From contig DAOULB010000052.1 of NCBI GenBank assembly GCA_034420695.1, positions 62,001-126,000 of the forward strand: a DNA stretch of 64,000 nt, written 5' to 3'. The notes beneath the pieces are model-generated. The model did no database searches. It worked only from the letters and a program-made list of their open reading frames with translations, and had not been told where the DNA came from. The position numbers were made by a program, and so were the translations under genes. Positions 60,462 to 64,000 of the stretch are shown piece by piece; position 1 is the first letter of the stretch, and every line of letters begins with the position of its first letter. The DNA is from Io17-Chloro-G2 sp034420695 (lineage in GTDB: Bacteria; Chloroflexota; Dehalococcoidia; Lucifugimonadales; UBA3495).

Positions 60462-60620
60462 CCGTCCCGTTGTTCCAATTGCGAAGCGAGCGTTGCTACA
60501 GGTAGCAGAATTGCTTGACGAAATAATCCTTTGGTTACTATACAACCCGCGCCGGACTTCCTGCCGGTCTATGGTCCAGTGCTAGTTTGACTGCAGTAAC
60601 TTCTCAAGGAAAGGGTCTGG

Positions 60621-61586
60621 TTATGTCTCCGTACCCGCCTCCGGCCCGCCGGCTCCGCTGCCTCGTGACTGGAGGGGACGAGATGTCCGGATGATTAGGA
60701 CCCAGGCCACCGCTCCAACTGCCACGGCGAACCAAAGCGTGGTCAGCCTCACCACCAAGGTGGAGGCCGAAGCGGCCCCCCGGGATACCCCACTCTGCAA
60801 AAGAAGGGCGAGCATGCTCCCCTCGGTGCCTCCTATCCCTCCGGGCAGGGCAGTTGCCGCCCCAATCAGCGTGGCGGCAGCGTAGATGGACACCGCCCGG
60901 TGAAGGTCGACGGGGGCATCCAGTCCTTGCAGAACAACCCACATCGCGGCGCCTTCGCTGAACCACGCCGCCAGCCCCAGGATCAATCCAGCCGCAGCCG
61001 GTGCGGGCAGCGCCAATTGCCGGAATGCCTCCTGGGATTCCGACAGCTCTTCTCTCCAGCGGCGCAATACCGGAAGACCGGTCAATTTCCCTCCTCCCTT
61101 GAACACTATCACCAGGAGGACCAGCGCCGTTGCCAGAAGCAGGCCTCCCAACACCGGCAGCATCCAAGACGGGAGCAGGCTGACTCCGGTCAGGGCCAGC
61201 AGAACAACGGCCGCCAAGTCCATCAACCGCTCCATTAGGACCACCGGCAGGGACCTGCGGAACTCTATGCCCCACCGCTCCTGCAGCATCAGGCACTTGG
61301 CGGCCTCGCCGAGCTTCCCCGGCGTTACAGACATGGCCAGTCCCGACAGAAAGACCAGCGCGCTGGCGGAAGCGGGAATCCGGATTTCCAGCGCCTTGAG
61401 GTACCAATCCCAGCGGACCAGCCGGAGCGCGAAATTCAGCGTCGCCAAAGCCAGGGCTGCTGCCAAATGAGAGACCGGAAAATCAGCCAGTCGCCGCGCG
61501 GTTTCCTTGAAATCGCCGAACCCGGCCAGCCCAACAATAACCGCCGCTCCCATGGCTGCGAAAAGCAGGAGTCTGCGGTTAGTCAC
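60621..61586 (-). CDS. Lysylphosphatidylglycerol synthase/flippase-like membrane protein (UPF0104)
   Basis: 321 residues with about eight helices. GLAMSVTPGKLGEAAKCLML near 70-90, SLPVVLMERLMDLAAVVLLA and ALPGGIGGTEGSMLALLLQ are the conserved blocks of the UPF0104/AglD-like family, often flippases or lipid transporters. The start is GTG 61586 with AGGGGG upstream; it overlaps the stop of a larB 3'-end remnant (GTGACTAA). An ATG at 61607 is possible. A partial copy of this gene's start is at 62531-62944. Confidence 0.82.
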   Translation of the reverse strand: MTNRRLLLFAAMGAAVIVGLAGFGDFKETARRLADFPVSHLAAALALATLNFALRLVRWDWYLKALEIRIPASASALVFLSGLAMSVTPGKLGEAAKCLMLQERWGIEFRRSLPVVLMERLMDLAAVVLLALTGVSLLPSWMLPVLGGLLLATALVLLVIVFKGGGKLTGLPVLRRWREELSESQEAFRQLALPAPAAAGLILGLAAWFSEGAAMWVVLQGLDAPVDLHRAVSIYAAATLIGAATALPGGIGGTEGSMLALLLQSGVSRGAASASTLVVRLTTLWFAVAVGAVAWVLIIRTSRPLQSRGSGAGGPEAGTET

Positions 61587-61640
61587 CGGCCCCCTGGCCC
61601 ATCTCATTGATCTGGGCTGCCAGGTAGCCCGCGCCGGAGT
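61346..61640. repeat. Duplicated block A: larB 3' remnant plus flippase 5' end
   Basis: About 290 bases matching 62704-62998 at a constant offset of 1358 without gaps for most of the length. It covers the start of the intact flippase-like gene and, upstream, codons for GAGYLAAQINEMGQGAGD-stop, the end of a second larB. Similarity fades at about 61640. Confidence 0.88.
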
Positions 61641-61756
61641 TGGTCGGAATACATGCCAGTGGGAACGCAAATGCTGAAGGGGATGCTGGATGGTGAACGG
61701 TGGCTGTCAAAACCCAAGGGCTGGAGCAACTGTAGCTAAAGAACAAGATGCTTGTC

Positions 61757-62269
61757 CTACATATCTCCCTGCGAGCGCCGGCCCTCGAAGTCCTCTACAA
61801 GCCTCCGCATCAGAGAAACCAGGGTCATCTTTTCGTCATTGGAAATGCCGGCCATATTTCGCGCTTCTTCACCAGTCACTACCTGAATTAGTTGGTGCAT
61901 CAGTTCCTTTCCATCTTCAGTGAGGCTCAACTCCACCACCCGCCGGTCAGACTGCCAACGCCTCCTGCTCAGGCGGCCGCTCTTGCACAACTGCTCTACT
62001 TGGCGGCTGACATTGGAGGAATCAAAGGGAATAACTTGGGATATGGAACTGACTGTATTGGCCTCTCCTCGGTAGCACATATCCAAAATGGCGAACTGGA
62101 CGGGACTGATGCCAAAGGGCCTGAGAGCGCGTTCTAATTGATTGAGGACCGTGCCGCCCAAAAGAATTACCCAGTATCCAACTGACTCCGGACGCCAAGG
62201 CCTTAGCTGATTTGACTCGGCTAGGCGGGCGTCGCTCGTCTCGGCACTTATACTTTCACAAATTGCCAT
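61757..62269 (-). CDS. MarR-family transcriptional regulator
   Basis: 170 residues. The winged helix-turn-helix is shown by GISPVQFAILDMCYRGEANT, SSISQVIPFDSSNVSRQVEQ and LSRRRWQSDRRVVELSLTED. It lies between the two duplicated blocks, where a second larB would be expected, so it may have entered by insertion or been retained after a deletion. No divergent target gene is next to it; effectors unknown. Confidence 0.85.
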   Translation of the reverse strand: MAICESISAETSDARLAESNQLRPWRPESVGYWVILLGGTVLNQLERALRPFGISPVQFAILDMCYRGEANTVSSISQVIPFDSSNVSRQVEQLCKSGRLSRRRWQSDRRVVELSLTEDGKELMHQLIQVVTGEEARNMAGISNDEKMTLVSLMRRLVEDFEGRRSQGDM

Positions 62270-62530
62270 CGCTCACTATCCTCTAGCTCGACGAGTCTCC
62301 TCATGGGCGCTCCCTCAGCCAACTTGAAACGGGTTAGTTCATCGAAAGAGGTTGGTAGGGCGTGGATGAGCTACACAGAAGAGTATCTCCAAGACGGGCT
62401 GGCACTACTAATGTTCGGCAATATTATAGATGCTGCAACATCAATTACCGCGGCTCCTTTGTAAAATTTCCGTAAACTTCTTGTGAACACCTTGTTAAAT
62501 CCACTGGCCCTCCCGGTTGCGTTCCGCCGC
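62270..62530. other. Spacer upstream of marR
   Basis: 261 bases, AT-richer than average around 62400-62520. No gene is recognised. It presumably holds the marR promoter; no strong match could be picked. Confidence 0.45.
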
Positions 62531-62944
62531 TCAAGTGTCCTGTTCTCCTGGAGTCTCCGAGTCCTTCTGAGGCTGCCGGAGTTGATAGGGCATGGCCCTC
62601 GGCCCGCCCATGCTTGCAGTGTAAAGCGTCAAGACCACCGCTCCTCCCCAGGCCACGAGGATCACCCGCTTGTCTTCGGCCGCCAACGTAGTAGCCGCCA
62701 CCACGAGAAAGACCGGCGCGCTGGCGGAAGCGGGAATCCGGATTTCCAGCGCCTTGAGGTATCAAGCCCAGCGGACCAGCCGGAGTGCGAAATTCGGCGT
62801 CGTCAAGGCCAGGGATGCTGCCAAAGGGGAAACCGGAAATGCAGCCAGTTGCCGTGCGGTTTCCTTGAAATCGCCGAGCCCGGCCAGTCCAACAATTACC
62901 GCCGCTCCCAAGGCCCCGGACAGCAGAATCCTGCGGCTAGTCAC
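62531..62944 (-). pseudogene. Chimeric pseudogene: flippase N-terminus fused to the C-terminus of the right-edge membrane protein
   Basis: On the minus strand, GTG 62944 starts a copy of the flippase-like protein (GDFKETARQLAAFPV, LNFALRLVRW-like) that reads TGA at 62762-62764 where the intact gene has Trp. The frame continues YLKALEIRIPASASA, then switches to LAAEDKRVILVAWGGAVVLT and YTASMGGPRAMPYQLRQ, closely matching the end of the gene at 63856-64000. It ends at 62531. A deletion between two tandem copies explains the fusion. Confidence 0.85.
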
Positions 62945-62998
62945 CGGCCCCCTGGCCCATCTCATTGATCCGGGCTGCCAGGTAGCCCGCCCCGAAGC
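62704..62998. repeat. Duplicated block B: larB 3' end plus flippase 5' fragment
   Basis: Counterpart of block A (61346-61640). It contains the true larB stop at 62937 and the overlapping GTG start of the flippase fragment, as in block A. Confidence 0.88.
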
Positions 62999-63701
62999 CG
63001 TTGTCAATGTTGACCACCGCCACCCCGGGCGCACAGCTGTTTATCATCCCCAGTAGCGCCGCCAGTCCTTCGAAGCTGGCGCCGTAGCCCACGCTGGTGG
63101 GCACTGCAACCACCGGAGCCGAAACCAACCCGGCGACCACCGAGGTGATGGCCGCCTCCATTCCCGCCGTGACCACGATGACCCTAGCAGCACGGAGTCG
63201 GGGCAGTACGTCCAGCAGGCGGTGCAGACCCGCCACTCCCACGTCGTTTATCCGTTCCACCCTGTTGCCCATGAGCTCAGCAGTGACTGCGGCCTCTTCT
63301 GCCACCGGCAGGTCGGCGGTGCCTGCCGTTACCACTAATACTCCCTCCATCTTGGGAATGGGATTCGGTGATGGAACTACTATGGTCCCGGAAAGTGCGT
63401 TGAACTCAGCTTCAGGCGTGCGCGTCAGGCACTCGTCATATGCCCGTTGGTCGGTCTTCGTAACCAGGACCGGGTTGCCCCTTCCGGCCAGCGCTGCAAC
63501 TATCCGGGATACCTGCTCCGGGGTCTTGCCTCTGCCCAGCACCACCTCCGGGAAGCCCGTGCGCAGCGGGCGATGGTGGTCAACCTTGGCAAAATCCAAG
63601 TCCTCATAAGGCAGGTTGCGCAGGGCCTCCAAGACGTCCTCAACACCCTGCCGCCCATCCCGGAGGGCCTCCAAGTGCTGGCGGATCTGGTCAGAATACA
63701 T
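62937..63701 (-). CDS. larB: LarB: nicotinic acid adenine dinucleotide carboxylase/hydrolase
   Basis: First step of nickel-pincer cofactor synthesis. 254 residues. The N-terminal YEDLDFAKVDHHRPLRTGFP and the PurE-like domain with EGVLVVTAGTADLPVAEEAA, RINDVGVAGLHRLLDVLP, VVTAGMEAAITSVVAGLVSA and PTSVGYGASFEG are LarB. larC is 8 kb away on the same strand; larA and larE are absent. Its 3' end is duplicated at 61590-61640, implying an ancestral larB-flippase coupling. Confidence 0.93.
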   Translation of the reverse strand: MYSDQIRQHLEALRDGRQGVEDVLEALRNLPYEDLDFAKVDHHRPLRTGFPEVVLGRGKTPEQVSRIVAALAGRGNPVLVTKTDQRAYDECLTRTPEAEFNALSGTIVVPSPNPIPKMEGVLVVTAGTADLPVAEEAAVTAELMGNRVERINDVGVAGLHRLLDVLPRLRAARVIVVTAGMEAAITSVVAGLVSAPVVAVPTSVGYGASFEGLAALLGMINSCAPGVAVVNIDNGFGAGYLAARINEMGQGAGD

Positions 63702-63855
63702 AGAATTGGGGATGAAACGGCCAAGTAGTTGGCCGGAATAGAGTATCGTTGAGAATCACTGGCAAGAATTCCAGCCTTTTGGAATTTAGCGGGCCGGCGC
63801 TCTGCAGGCCGGGGCTCGGAATCTTCCCGCGCCTGCCCTCTCCGGTAAGTTGCCC

Positions 63856-64000
63856 TTAGGGCAAATCCGGCCTCGCCGGACCTTGGCGTACTTGGTAGAA
63901 CATGGCCCCAAGCCCGCCCATGCTGGCGGTGTAAAACGTCAAGACCGCCGCGCCTCCCCAGGCAACGAAGATAATCCGCCTGTCCTCGGCCAATACCGTT
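63856..64000 (-). CDS. C-terminal end of a membrane protein cut by the window edge
   Basis: 48 codons including the stop at 63856. The sequence TVLAEDRRIIFVAWGGAAVL, then TFYTASMGGLGAMFYQVRQG, is hydrophobic with an aromatic end. It is closely copied in the chimeric pseudogene at about 62590-62705. It precedes larB by 154 bases on the same strand. Family not recognised. Confidence 0.6.
   Translation of the reverse strand, partial: TVLAEDRRIIFVAWGGAAVLTFYTASMGGLGAMFYQVRQGPARPDLP

Noticed and set aside
61640..62704. Insertion sequence carrying marR between the duplicated blocks
   Set aside because: No transposase or terminal inverted repeats; the flanking homology is explained by duplication of host genes.

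Overview
The window is GC-rich bacterial chromosome, about 95% coding, with genes on both strands and no rRNA, tRNA, CRISPR array or recognisable insertion sequence. No marker gene fixes the taxonomy. The mix of two luciferase-like (F420/FMN-type) oxidoreductases, a DUF3090/SCO1664 pair, Uma2-type nuclease, retropepsin-like proteins, LarB/LarC and a solitary GroEL lacking the usual GGM tail suggests an uncultured member of the Chloroflexota (Dehalococcoidia/SAR202-like). This is an inference from gene content, not a phylogenetic result.

Layout. 1-2.8 kb: a leftward run of alpha/beta hydrolase, lspA, rluD and the start of gltX. 2.9-5 kb: a threonine aldolase gene framed by two inverted HEPN-like paralogues. 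5-9.9 kb: a leftward acyl-CoA carboxylase, LLM oxidoreductase, rarA, esterase operon. 10.1-14.6 kb: a rightward serpin lipoprotein, a broken metallopeptidase lipoprotein gene, folP and folK. 14.8-20.1 kb: amino-acid binding lipoprotein, groEL and a PI-PLC-like membrane protein. 20.4-23.7 kb: dUTPase/dCTP-deaminase-like gene, interrupted queG, hicB and frameshifted hicA, EVE protein. 24-33 kb: thiolase-like protein, XerC/D recombinase, Uma2 nuclease, uvrC, aldehyde dehydrogenase, PIG-L deacetylase. 33-38.4 kb: second LLM enzyme, pterin carbinolamine dehydratase, TIM barrel protein, argH, rpe, rpmB. 38.6-43.6 kb: PaREP1-like gene, folB, CitE-like lyase, retropepsin-like gene, polA. 43.8-49.6 kb: thiE, translin-like gene, MBL hydrolase, tandem retropepsin-like genes, Gfo/Idh/MocA oxidoreductase and a repeat-bearing spacer. 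49.5-54 kb: comM-like ATPase behind a LexA-like palindrome, tam, VOC protein, DUF3090 and SCO1664-like genes. 54-64 kb: larC, VOC and nuclease-like genes, GNAT, ychF, DUF362, UbiA-type prenyltransferase, flippase-like protein, marR, larB and the end of another membrane protein.

Folate steps are scattered: folP-folK together, folB with polA, and a pterin dehydratase near 34.5 kb. DNA maintenance is well represented (rarA, xer, uvrC, polA, comM-like).

The strongest unusual signals are decay and rearrangement. Several genes carry one clear lesion: an amber codon plus a 16-bp tandem duplication in a metallopeptidase gene, TGA for the conserved Trp in queG, a one-base loss in hicA, and TAA in a retropepsin-like gene. 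The larB-flippase region at the right end keeps the relics of an old tandem duplication, including a chimeric pseudogene. Short 12-16 bp tandem repeats recur at gene ends and once break a gene.
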